From an uncultured Collinsella sp. (GTDB lineage Bacteria > Actinomycetota > Coriobacteriia > Coriobacteriales > Coriobacteriaceae), in contig CABVAC010000027.1 of assembly GCA_902496275.1 (NCBI GenBank), positions 1-25,073 on the forward strand: DNA of 25,073 bases, given 5' to 3'. Positions 1 through 7,019 of the stretch are shown here, piece after piece; positions within the stretch are counted from its first letter, which is position 1, and every line of letters begins with the position of its first letter. The position numbers were made by a program, and so were the translations under genes. The notes under the pieces are model-generated. The model made no database searches. It was not told the origin of the DNA and saw only the letters and a list, made by a program, of their open reading frames with translations.

Positions 1-60
1 GCAAGGCGGGGCCGAGGCCGCCTCGATCAATTTGCGAAAGAATCTTGACGGTACCAAGGG

Positions 61-82
61 GCCTGTCCCCATTGTGGTGGTT
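61..82 (+). repeat. Partial copy of a terminator-associated repeat
   Basis: The 22 bases here match 431-452 at 21 of 22 positions (core CCTGTCCC-ATTGTGGTGGTT). The second copy is the right half of a perfect hairpin; this copy lacks the complementary left arm, so it cannot form that stem. Bases 1-60 to its left show no gene end I can assign: one frame stops at 46-48 and another runs to about 205, but neither gives a recognisable protein. I read this as a decayed or truncated copy of a dispersed intergenic repeat. Confidence 0.5.
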
Positions 83-114
83 AGCAACGGAAACCGAGTA
101 GTTTTCTCAATAGA

Positions 115-149
115 AAAGCGGCAACGTCCATCACGGGCGTTGCCGCTTT
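115..149 (+). terminator. Rho-independent terminator, upstream gene off the left edge
   Basis: AAAGCGGCAACG (115-126) pairs perfectly with CGTTGCCGCTTT (138-149). Inner pairs TCC/GGG (one G-U) extend the stem to 15 pairs around the loop ATCAC. The right arm ends in TTT followed by a T-rich stretch. It would end a plus-strand transcript entering from the left. The arms also end in A and T runs suited to the reverse direction. Confidence 0.75.
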
Positions 150-165
150 CGTTGTCTACCGGTTT

Positions 166-383
166 GTCTACGTCTGTAACAACTGGACCGTTAAAAGTGG
201 GTTAGATGTTACAGAGTGAGATACTTCCGAACCGCACCGTCCCTTTGTCTCAATCTGTAACATCTGGGACCGATTTTGCCGAGTTATTGTTACAGATTGA
301 GATTTTCCCTTGAGGGGGATTCGAATGTCTCGATCTGTAACAGACCGACCGGAAAATGGGCTCTAACTGTTACAGATCGAGAC
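166..383. repeat. Tandem array of three palindromic units, 80-81 bp period
   Basis: Each unit has a 16-base left arm, a 25-base loop and a 16-base right arm; units are joined by 23-24 base linkers. Left arms start at 166, 247 and 327, right arms at 207, 288 and 368. The invariant core is CTGTAACA / TGTTACAG. In unit 3 the arms GTCTCGATCTGTAACA and TGTTACAGATCGAGAC are perfectly complementary; in unit 2 the variable bases are CAAT/ATTG instead of CGAT/ATCG, a compensatory change that keeps pairing. Unit 1 has diverged outside the core. Loops and linkers differ between units while their lengths stay constant. No gene overlaps the array. Confidence 0.85.
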
Positions 384-414
384 GTTTTGGGACCGCGGCT
401 GAGCCATTGCGGCA

Positions 415-453
415 AAACCACCACAAAGGTGCCTGTCCCGATTGTGGTGGTTT
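415..453 (-). terminator. Rho-independent terminator of the pseudouridine synthase gene
   Basis: AAACCACCACAA (415-426) pairs perfectly with TTGTGGTGGTTT (442-453), a 12-bp stem with a 15-base loop. On the minus strand the stem begins inside the stop codon (452-454) of the pseudouridine synthase and ends in a TTTT run. A partial copy of this element lies at 61-82. Confidence 0.8.
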
Positions 454-1111
454 AGGGCTCCCAGGGGCAGGGGGCTTCGATGTGGATGTGCTCGCCGGTT
501 ACGGGATGCGTGAAGGACACGCTGTGGGCGTGGAGCATCAGGCCACAGGGGCGCGGCGTTCCGTACAGGTCGTCGCCAACCAGGGGATGACGCTCGCTCG
601 CCAGGTGCACGCGAATCTGGTGTTTGCGACCGGTGAGCAGCTCAACATCGATATACGAACGCGTGGGCAGGCCACGACGGCTCTTAAGGCGCTTGAGCAC
701 CTTCACGCGCGTCTGCGACGGCTTGCCGCTGGCACCGACGCGCATCTTGCGGCTGTCGTGGCGGTCGCGGGCGATGGGCTTGTCGATGAGCTTTTCGTTC
801 CAGTCGATCTTGCCCTCGGCGAGCGCCAGGTAGTGCTTTTCGTAAGCGTGGTCGATGACCATCTGGTCAAAGGCGGGCTGCGTCTGTTTGTCGAGCGAAA
901 ACAGCACCACGCCGGTGGTGTCACGGTCCAGGCGGTTGAGCGGCTGCATGTCGGTTGCGGCAAAGCCGTCGCCCATCGCCAACAAAAGGTCGCTAGCGTA
1001 GTCGGTAAGTGTGCGCTCGCCGGTGCCGTCACCGTGGACGATCATGCCAGCGGGCTTGTCGATGGCCATGAGCCAGGCGTCGCAGTAGAGGACTTGAGGT
1101 TCTTCGTTCAC
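452..1111 (-). CDS. RluA-family pseudouridine synthase (short form)
   Basis: Converts uridine to pseudouridine in rRNA or tRNA; the target base cannot be told from sequence. The catalytic motif is RLDRDTTG at residues 60-67, with Asp62 as the expected nucleophile. The usual HRLD histidine is Asn here (LNRLD). Downstream family signatures are RKHQIRVHLA and HPLVGDDLYG. At 219 aa it is shorter than RluC/RluD and has no N-terminal S4 domain, like the short RluA/TruC forms. The start is GTG at 1111, with AAAGG about 8 bases upstream; no better ATG is present. It lies 15 bp downstream of the U32 gene on the same strand and is probably co-transcribed with it, ending at the 415-453 terminator. Confidence 0.88.
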   Translation of the reverse strand: MNEEPQVLYCDAWLMAIDKPAGMIVHGDGTGERTLTDYASDLLLAMGDGFAATDMQPLNRLDRDTTGVVLFSLDKQTQPAFDQMVIDHAYEKHYLALAEGKIDWNEKLIDKPIARDRHDSRKMRVGASGKPSQTRVKVLKRLKSRRGLPTRSYIDVELLTGRKHQIRVHLASERHPLVGDDLYGTPRPCGLMLHAHSVSFTHPVTGEHIHIEAPCPWEP

Positions 1112-1126
1112 GTGTAAGCCTTTCGG

Positions 1127-3622
1127 TTAGCTAATTCCCACAAACATGCAGCCCGAGGTGGCGCCGCGCAGGCGGGCGGCGGGCTTGCGGCCGGCTTGAG
1201 CCGCCTCGACGGCGCGACGGACGCGAGCGACGGCACGGCCCACCTCATCGGCCTCGAGCAGGGTTCCGTTGACCATAAGACGACGGACGCCGGCGTCGAG
1301 CAACTGCGGTACCTGCGGCGTAAGGTCGATGGGGTAGGCGTCGTACAGGCGAGAGCGGCCGTGGATGTCGGTGCGCACGGGCATGACCTTTCCGTCGATA
1401 TTCTTGAGCGACAGCTTGCGGGCGCGCAGACGGCAGCTGGCACAATCGTGGATGCAGCCATTGGCCACCTGCAGGATGCAGTGCTCGCTCGTCATAACGC
1501 GTGGGCGGCCAAAGACGGTGATGCCCAGAGCCGCGGGCGCGGCGGCGCCGAGCGAGACAATCTCGTCGAGTGTGATCTCGGGCGAGAGCCAAAACGCACC
1601 GGCTCCGCGCTCGGCAAGCGCCTCCATGCAGGGCGTGTTGTGCACCGGCAGGCAAGAGCGAATCTCGGCCGTGGCGCCAACCTGGGCGGCCAGGGCAAGC
1701 TCAGAGATGTTGCCAATAGCGACCGTGGCGCCGGCAACAACCCACGGGTCGACGCGTACGTGGTCAACGGCGCGGCAGACCTCGTCGAGTACGGGTACGA
1801 TGCCCTGCTCAAATACATCGGCGGGGGAGAGCTCGGCCGCATCGAGCGCGTCGGTGGTCATGTAGATGCGCGTTACGCCCTCCGCGCGCGCTGCCTCGGC
1901 GGCCTCGAGCGAGGTGACGGTGGCGCAGATCTGCGGCTCATCGCGGTAGTGCTCGGGCGCGGGGCGGGAATCACTGGTTACAATCGCCGGCAGCTCGAGC
2001 GTTTTCGCGCGCTCCTCATACGGTGCCAGAATGGCCTCTTCCAGCGCCTTACAAGCGGCGGCGCGCACCTTGTGCACGGCGGAAAAGCCCATGCCGCAAC
2101 TCTCGTCGAGGGCCACGTCAAAGCTCGCTGCCTCAAAGGGCGAGGAGCCCATGCGACCCACATGCTCAACCAGGTCTGCCGCCTCGACGGCGCGGGTCTT
2201 GGCGGCCTCGACGGTAAAACCCGTGGCCGTGGCCGTAAGCGAAGGGTCGTCGCAGCAGGTGAGCGTAACGGTAAACGGCTCGCCCAGGCGTGCCACGACA
2301 GACACGTCAACAGCTCGGCGGCGCAGCACATCGCGCTTGAGCGCGGCGCCGGCGGCGTCGATGGCACGCTGGCTGCGAATCACGCGGACGCGGCAGCCCT
2401 CGGGCATGCTGCGGGGCACGCGACATTCGATGGTGTCACCGGCGGCGGCATCATCGGTAGCGATAGTGGTTAGGAACTGATCGAACTCGTCGTCGTGGCG
2501 AAGTTCCAACAAGTCGCCCTTGCCCACGGGCTCAAACAGCTCAATGCGGGCGATGGCGGCACGGCGACGGCGGTCGTCAGGCTTGAGGCCGCGCACGTCG
2601 CGGTTGGCCAGGCGGCTGCCCAGCACCGTGCCCACAATCTGGCCGCGGTTGTTGGAGCGCTCGTAACTCATCATCTCGTCGCCCGAGGTGCCATCCTGGT
2701 AGGCGTGCGTAAAGTCGCGATTAAAGCAGCGCTTGAGCTGGCGCTGGCGGGCTGCATCCTCATCCTTGGAGGTCGAAACATCGGCCAGAATGTCATCAAT
2801 CTGATGACGATACACGTCGACGATGGAATACACGTAATCGGGTGCCTTCATGCGGCCCTCGAGCTTGAGCGATGCGGCGCCGGCGTCATACAGACGGCGA
2901 ACAAGCTGCGAAGTGTTGGTGTCGCGCGGGCACAGCGCGCGCTCGCGACCGGCAGGGGAGAGCGAGCGGCCGTTCTCGTCGATCAGCTCGTAGGGCAGGC
3001 GGCAGGGCTGGGCGCACATGCCGCGGTTGGCCGATCGTCCCGCCATGGCAAAGCTCGAAAGCAGGCACAGGCCCGAGTAGCAAAAGCAGATGGCGCCATG
3101 GCTAAAGACCTCAAGGTCCACATCGGGCGCGGCGTCGTGGATGGCGGCGATCTCGTCGATGGAGAGCTCGCGCGAGAGAGTCACGCGGTCGGCGCCCTGC
3201 TCACGGCACCAAAGGGTTCCGCGGTCGTCGTGGATGTTCGCCTGGGTCGAGATATGCGTCTCGATGCCGGGCATGGTGCGCTTGACTTCAAAGAACAGGC
3301 CCCAGTCCTGGATGATGAAGGCGTCGGCGCCCAGCATGAAGCAGCGATGGATGAGTTGCAGTGCATCGCCCATCTCGGACTGCTTGATGACGATGTTGAC
3401 CGTGACGTAGACGCGCGACCCGGCTAGATGCGCGGCGCGGCAGGCTTGCTCAAAGGCCTCGTCGGTAAAGTTGGTGGCCTTGCGGCGGGCGTTGAAGCTG
3501 CCCATGCCGCAGTAGATGGCGTCTGCCCCGGCGGCGAGTGCGGCGGCAAAGGGCTCGGGCCCTCCGGCGGGCGCCAAAAGCTCGGGTCTGCGGTTGGTGG
3601 TTCGACTGGCGGTTGCGGTCAT
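1127..3622 (-). CDS. U32 family peptidase / RlhA-like RNA hydroxylation protein
   Basis: A large U32-family protein of 831 aa. The N-terminus carries the ELLAPAGG motif (residues 14-21). The family signature EVFSHGAICFCYSGLCLLS spans residues 171-189 and is followed by RGMCAQPCRLPYEL, giving the Cys-rich cluster region. The middle section fits a DUF3656-type insertion, and the C-terminus repeats a U32-like barrel segment with CASCR. U32 proteins were named as collagenase-like peptidases, but E. coli relatives (RlhA, TrhP) act in RNA hydroxylation; RlhA modifies 23S rRNA C2501. An RNA role suits the downstream pseudouridine synthase. The start ATG at 3622 has GAAAGGCAGG just upstream. Whether it is the RlhA orthologue or a peptidase is not settled. 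Confidence 0.85.
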   Translation of the reverse strand: MTATASRTTNRRPELLAPAGGPEPFAAALAAGADAIYCGMGSFNARRKATNFTDEAFEQACRAAHLAGSRVYVTVNIVIKQSEMGDALQLIHRCFMLGADAFIIQDWGLFFEVKRTMPGIETHISTQANIHDDRGTLWCREQGADRVTLSRELSIDEIAAIHDAAPDVDLEVFSHGAICFCYSGLCLLSSFAMAGRSANRGMCAQPCRLPYELIDENGRSLSPAGRERALCPRDTNTSQLVRRLYDAGAASLKLEGRMKAPDYVYSIVDVYRHQIDDILADVSTSKDEDAARQRQLKRCFNRDFTHAYQDGTSGDEMMSYERSNNRGQIVGTVLGSRLANRDVRGLKPDDRRRRAAIARIELFEPVGKGDLLELRHDDEFDQFLTTIATDDAAAGDTIECRVPRSMPEGCRVRVIRSQRAIDAAGAALKRDVLRRRAVDVSVVARLGEPFTVTLTCCDDPSLTATATGFTVEAAKTRAVEAADLVEHVGRMGSSPFEAASFDVALDESCGMGFSAVHKVRAAACKALEEAILAPYEERAKTLELPAIVTSDSRPAPEHYRDEPQICATVTSLEAAEAARAEGVTRIYMTTDALDAAELSPADVFEQGIVPVLDEVCRAVDHVRVDPWVVAGATVAIGNISELALAAQVGATAEIRSCLPVHNTPCMEALAERGAGAFWLSPEITLDEIVSLGAAAPAALGITVFGRPRVMTSEHCILQVANGCIHDCASCRLRARKLSLKNIDGKVMPVRTDIHGRSRLYDAYPIDLTPQVPQLLDAGVRRLMVNGTLLEADEVGRAVARVRRAVEAAQAGRKPAARLRGATSGCMFVGIS

Positions 3623-3922
3623 ATCCTGCCTTTCAAAATGCTCAGATACTCAAAAGTATAGTGGTGCTGTTGCGGCGGGCGATGCCCGTGCTCCAAGCGG
3701 GATAAAGTCTTCAGCAGCTTAGGCTGGCTGACCCCATGGAGAACCGTTCAGCTGCCAACGGGCGCCGTTGGGCGATAAAATATTCTCTCCAGCTGATAAT
3801 ATTCTTGCATCAAACAGAAACCTTGAGTACTATCCCAAATCAAGCGCGGTGTTCAGACCGAATTGTGCCTCCCGGTGCGAACGCCGCGCTCACGCTCTCT
3901 ATCTGATCGTAAGGAGAAAAAC
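3623..3922. other. Divergent intergenic region, U32 gene / ridA
   Basis: No ORF is supported in these 300 bases. A short hairpin CCAACGG-GCG-CCGTTGG lies at 3755-3771. It is followed by an AT-rich stretch with two similar copies of ATAATATTCT/ATAAAATATTCT (about 3775-3803), which is probably where the ridA promoter sits. I could not fix a clear -35/-10 pair. The U32 promoter would read left from about 3650-3750. Confidence 0.45.
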
Positions 3923-4300
3923 ATGAGCAAGACCGTCGTGTCTTCCGATAACGCACCCGCAGCCATCGGCCCGTATTCCCCCGGTATCCAGACCGGCAAC
4001 ATGGTGTTCCTGTCCGGCCAGCTGGGCATCGACCCCGCAACCGGCAAGCTGCCCGAGGGCGTCGAGGCCCAGGCCAAGCAGTCCCTTGCTAACGTCGAGG
4101 CTCTGCTGACCGCTGCCGGCGCCACCTTTGCCGATGTCGTCAAGACCACGGTCTACCTGGCCGACATCGCCGACTTCGCTGCCGTGAACGAGATCTACGC
4201 CTCCAAGTTCGAGGCCCCGTTCCCCGCGCGCAGCGCTTTCCAGGTTGCCGCCCTTCCGGCCGGCGGTCTGGTTGAGATCGAGGTCGTCGCCGCTCTCTAA
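3923..4300 (+). CDS. ridA: RidA-family enamine/imine deaminase
   Basis: A 125-aa YjgF/YER057c/UK114 protein. RidA hydrolyses reactive enamine/imine intermediates, such as 2-aminoacrylate from PLP enzymes, in the cytosol as a homotrimer. Visible family marks are AIGPYSPGI near residues 14-22, SGQLGIDP at 31-38 and the active-site region PARSAFQVAALPAGGLVEIE, where Arg103 and Glu120 match the conserved residues of the family. The start is ATG at 3923, with AAGGAG at 3911-3916. An in-frame upstream ATG at 3863 would add 20 Arg-rich residues not typical of the family and has no good ribosome site. It is monocistronic and closed by the 4331-4364 terminator. It lies near the purine cluster, but a functional link is only a guess. 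Confidence 0.93.
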   Translation: MSKTVVSSDNAPAAIGPYSPGIQTGNMVFLSGQLGIDPATGKLPEGVEAQAKQSLANVEALLTAAGATFADVVKTTVYLADIADFAAVNEIYASKFEAPFPARSAFQVAALPAGGLVEIEVVAAL

Positions 4301-4330
4301 GGCGTTGGCAACAACTAAACATGACATGCA

Positions 4331-4364
4331 AAAAGACCCTGCAGTGCGAGCTGCAGGGTCTTTT
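4331..4364. terminator. Bidirectional terminator between ridA and the regulator gene
   Basis: AAAAGACCCTGCAG (4331-4344) and CTGCAGGGTCTTTT (4351-4364) form a perfect 14-bp stem around the loop TGCGAG. The A run on one side and T run on the other suit termination in both directions. It lies 30 bases past the ridA stop and 56 bases past the stop of the convergent regulator gene. Confidence 0.92.
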
Positions 4365-4420
4365 GTCAAGCGATGCGACAAAAATGATCCGTTTTCCTCC
4401 GCTCCCAAGGAATCAGCGGG

Positions 4421-5077
4421 TTAGCCTTCCTTGCGGACTTTTTGCAGGTAGCGGTAGACGCTGGGCTCCGAGATGCCCAGCGCGGTGGCGGCGCAGGCCA
4501 CGGCTCCCTTGAGCATGAACACCCCGTTGCCGTTGAGGTGGCGAATGACGTCCACGCGGTCGCTCTGACCAAGCGACGCTACATCCAGCCCGCGCGCGCT
4601 CAGCAACTCGGTAATGCTGCGGTCGATGAGCTCCTGTGTAGACTCCGAAAGACTTTCGACTTCGATAGACGCAGGCTCCGCCTGCCTGGGCACAGCGTCG
4701 AAGCATGCCATGAGCTGCTGCGCCATGGCGTTGATGGAGCGCACGGTCGAGAGGTCGGTGTTGACGCAGAGCATACCGACGATCTCGTCATTCTCGCGGA
4801 TAAAGTACGTCGCCGACTCCAGCGTCTTGCCACCGGCACCGCGCCCCTCGTAGCCCGTAATAAACGGCAGGTCGCGATACTTGGCGTCGTGCATGATCTT
4901 GAGTGCCAGATCGGTGGCGGGGCCGCCGACCTTGCGGCCGCTCACGATGCCGTTGCGAATATCGACGATGGCGTGGTCGGGATCCGAGAAATCGTGCAGC
5001 ACGATTTCGCTGTTCTTACCGAGTATCTGCTCCAGGAAATCGACCATCGGCAAAAAGCGACGTACGGTCTCGTTCAT
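4421..5077 (-). CDS. YheO-like PAS / helix-turn-helix transcriptional regulator
   Basis: A 218-aa protein of the YheO/DauR type: an N-terminal YheO-like PAS domain (roughly residues 5-115; FLEQILGKNSEIVLHDF, GYEGRGAGGKTLESATYFI and IVGMLCVNTDLS are visible) and a C-terminal HTH (about 180-218; ALGISEPSVYRYLQKVRKEG looks like the recognition helix). The PAS domain probably binds a small ligand. The start ATG at 5077 has AAGGAG close by; a reading frame open to 5218 offers other starts, but these lack the conserved beginning and a good ribosome site. It is divergent from the purine permease operon, so it is a plausible local regulator of purine use. The ligand and target operator are unknown. 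Confidence 0.85.
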   Translation of the reverse strand: MNETVRRFLPMVDFLEQILGKNSEIVLHDFSDPDHAIVDIRNGIVSGRKVGGPATDLALKIMHDAKYRDLPFITGYEGRGAGGKTLESATYFIRENDEIVGMLCVNTDLSTVRSINAMAQQLMACFDAVPRQAEPASIEVESLSESTQELIDRSITELLSARGLDVASLGQSDRVDVIRHLNGNGVFMLKGAVACAATALGISEPSVYRYLQKVRKEG

Positions 5078-5313
5078 GGGCAACTCCTTGGGGTGAAATC
5101 GGAAATGTTCATAACAATTTTTTCTCATGGTAACACGCCATTCCTCATCTCGCATATTCGCAGGTACATTGCGTAATACAGACGAACGGTAGGAATTTGG
5201 CGGTAAACGGTCGACCAAAAGAAAAGTTAGATGTTATTTTGACCAGACACTTTCCTGACCTGCGGAAATGTATTGTCTCAGCTCAAGAATAGTATGATAA
5301 CAAAAAATTATTA

Positions 5314-5342
5314 TTGAGAATGAGAATCATCTTTAATACGAT
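5314..5342 (+). promoter_or_regulatory. Candidate promoter of the purine operon
   Basis: TTGAGA (5314-5319) and TACGAT (5337-5342) are separated by 17 bases and match the sigma-70 consensus at 5/6 and 4/6 positions. This would give an untranslated leader of about 80 bases before the permease start. It sits in the 352-bp divergent region 5078-5429, which has no gene of its own. Another possible -10, TATGAT, lies at 5293-5298 but has no well-spaced -35. The region also holds the small palindrome GGTCGACC (5209-5216). Confidence 0.4.
5316..5334 (+). promoter_or_regulatory. Fur-box-like sequence overlapping the candidate promoter
   Basis: GAGAATGAGAATCATCTTT matches the classical 19-bp Fur box at 14 of 19 positions by my alignment, with the two GA-AAT hexamers and the ATCAT core intact. 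It covers the -35 element and most of the spacer, where a repressor would block transcription. The downstream enzymes are rich in iron-sulfur clusters, so metal-responsive control would make sense. The site is AT-rich and could match by chance. Confidence 0.35.
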
Positions 5343-5429
5343 ATGCAACGAAGGCACAACCTCAACCCCGCACTGCGTCACAATAGAGCGTTAGATGCGA
5401 AAACAACTATTTCGAGGATTGGTGGTCAA

Positions 5430-6824
5430 ATGACCCAGGAGACGGTTACGAACGGCACTGAAGCCCTGTTCACTCGTGAAGGCATGCCTCCCGTTAAGGA
5501 AATGATCCCGTGTGCCCTTCAGCACGTACTGGCTTCGTTTGCCGGTATCATCACCCCGGCTGTCATCATGGCTGGCGTCTACGGCTTTAATAGCCAGCAG
5601 AGCACCGACATCATCCAGGTCGCGCTCATTCTTTCGGCAATCGACACGGCCCTTCAGGCCTTCGCTCCCTTCCGTCGCATCGGCGGCGGCCTGCCCATCG
5701 TCATGGGCGTTTCGTTCGCGTTCCTCCCGGCCCTCCAGGCCATGGGTGCCTCGGGCTTTAGCTTTGGCGCTCTGCTGGGCGGCGAGATCGTCGGCGGCGC
5801 CGTCGCGGTCCTCTTTGGTCTGGCCTACAGCAAGATTAAGTGGCTGTTCCCGCCTGTCGTGACCGGTACGGTCATCTTCTCCATTGGCGTCTCTCTCTAT
5901 CCCACGGCCGTCAAGTACATGGCCGGTGGCATGGGCACGCCGCTGTGGGGCACTCCGCAGGCCTGGTGCGTCGCTCTTATCACCTTCGCCGTGGTCTTTG
6001 CGCTCGCCAACTTTGGCAAGGGCACGCTCAAGCTGGGATCCGTGTTCTTTGGCATGATCGTTGGCATGATCGTTTCGATTCCCTTTGGCATGATCGACTT
6101 CTCCAGCGTTGCCACCGCTCAGGTCTTCGCCCTTCCCAAGCTCATGCCCTATGCGCTCGAGTTTGATCCCGAGGTCTGCATTACCCTCGCCGTCGTGTTC
6201 CCCATGGTTGCCATCCAGGTTATCGGTGACGTCTCCGCCGCCTGCCTGGGCTCCATCGACCGTATGCCCACCGAGCGCGAGCTCTCCGGCGCTATCGTGT
6301 CCCAGGGTCTCACCTCTATGGTCGGCGGCCTGCTGGGCGGTCTTCCCACCAGCGCCCTTGGCCAGAACGTGGGCATCATCTGCTCCAACAAGGTCGTCAA
6401 CAAGTGGGTCTTTGTGATCATCGCGGCCGTCTTTGCCATCGCCGGTCTGTTCCCGCAGCTCTCTGCTGTCCTTTCCGCTATCCCGCAGCCCGTCATCGGC
6501 GGCGCGACCGTCGGCGTCTTTGGCACCATCACTATGAACGGCGTGCGCATGTTCACTCGCGAGGGCCTCACGCAGCGCACTACCACCATCGTCGGTACCT
6601 CCGTCGTCTTTGGCCTGGGTATCTGGATGGCCAGCGGTTGCCTTGCCGGCGAGGGTATGCCCGCCTGGGTGTCCACCGTCATCGGCTCCAATGCCGTAAC
6701 CCCCACTGCCATCATGGCCATTGTCCTTAACCTGATCCTTCCGCAGACGCCGGTCGTGGCTCAGCACATCGATGCCGCCAAGGATGCCGCCGTGGATCTG
6801 GTCTTGCCCGAGAGCAAGAAGTAA
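5430..6824 (+). CDS. NCS2 (nucleobase:cation symporter-2) family purine permease
   Basis: A 464-aa polytopic inner-membrane transporter; many hydrophobic helices are visible through most of its length. NCS2 members import xanthine, uric acid or uracil with protons or sodium. The family motif [QEP]-N-x-G-x4-T-[RKG] reads QNVGIICSNK at 312-321, so the Thr is Asn. Q263-x-x-GDVSA at 263-269 and S-Q292-G have Gln where E. coli XanQ has the essential Glu272 and Asp304. The Q292-to-Q312 spacing of 20 equals the XanQ Asp304-to-Gln324 spacing. I chose the ATG at 5430 (MTQETV) with GGTGG just upstream; an in-frame ATG at 5343 would add 29 residues and falls in the leader. It is first in the purine operon, like xanQ beside xdhD in E. 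coli. Substrate not certain. Confidence 0.85.
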   Translation: MTQETVTNGTEALFTREGMPPVKEMIPCALQHVLASFAGIITPAVIMAGVYGFNSQQSTDIIQVALILSAIDTALQAFAPFRRIGGGLPIVMGVSFAFLPALQAMGASGFSFGALLGGEIVGGAVAVLFGLAYSKIKWLFPPVVTGTVIFSIGVSLYPTAVKYMAGGMGTPLWGTPQAWCVALITFAVVFALANFGKGTLKLGSVFFGMIVGMIVSIPFGMIDFSSVATAQVFALPKLMPYALEFDPEVCITLAVVFPMVAIQVIGDVSAACLGSIDRMPTERELSGAIVSQGLTSMVGGLLGGLPTSALGQNVGIICSNKVVNKWVFVIIAAVFAIAGLFPQLSAVLSAIPQPVIGGATVGVFGTITMNGVRMFTREGLTQRTTTIVGTSVVFGLGIWMASGCLAGEGMPAWVSTVIGSNAVTPTAIMAIVLNLILPQTPVVAQHIDAAKDAAVDLVLPESKK

Positions 6825-6840
6825 CCAATTCGGTGCTATT

Positions 6841-7001
6841 CGTCGGCGGACGCATCGCCTCGTCCGCCGACGTCATGCGGCGCCAAGCCGCACTTCAAAG
6901 GGTTTGTCCCTTTGGTGAAGCGTTGACGGGAGAGGGCCCGTTTCCGGTGTAGGCCGGCGCTTCGCACTCCGCCATGTCAGAGGTGTCAAACCCCGCCTCT
7001 G
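6841..7001 (+). promoter_or_regulatory. Hairpin-rich leader between permease and ssnA
   Basis: Several stems follow each other: CGTCGGCGGACG (6841-6852) with CGTCCGCCGACG (6861-6872), a perfect 12 bp; TGCGGC/GCCGCA (6876-6892); AAAGGG/CCCTTT (around 6897-6913); and TCAGAGG/CCTCTGA (6978-7002), the last just before the ssnA ribosome site. None has a T run, so this is not an ordinary terminator. It could be a cis-acting RNA, a processing or mRNA-stability element, or an attenuator. I could not match it to a known riboswitch by eye. Confidence 0.4.
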
Positions 7002-7019
7002 ATGTCGAAGGGAGCATCC

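Noticed and set aside
1196..3427. Long plus-strand frames opposite the U32 gene (up to 425 codons)
   Set aside because: They are antisense shadows of a clearly coding U32 frame in GC-rich DNA, with no ribosome sites or recognisable domains.
5343..5429. N-terminal extension of the permease from the ATG at 5343
   Set aside because: It would place an Arg/Asn-rich, non-membrane segment before the conserved start, lies immediately at the candidate -10, and lacks a ribosome site.
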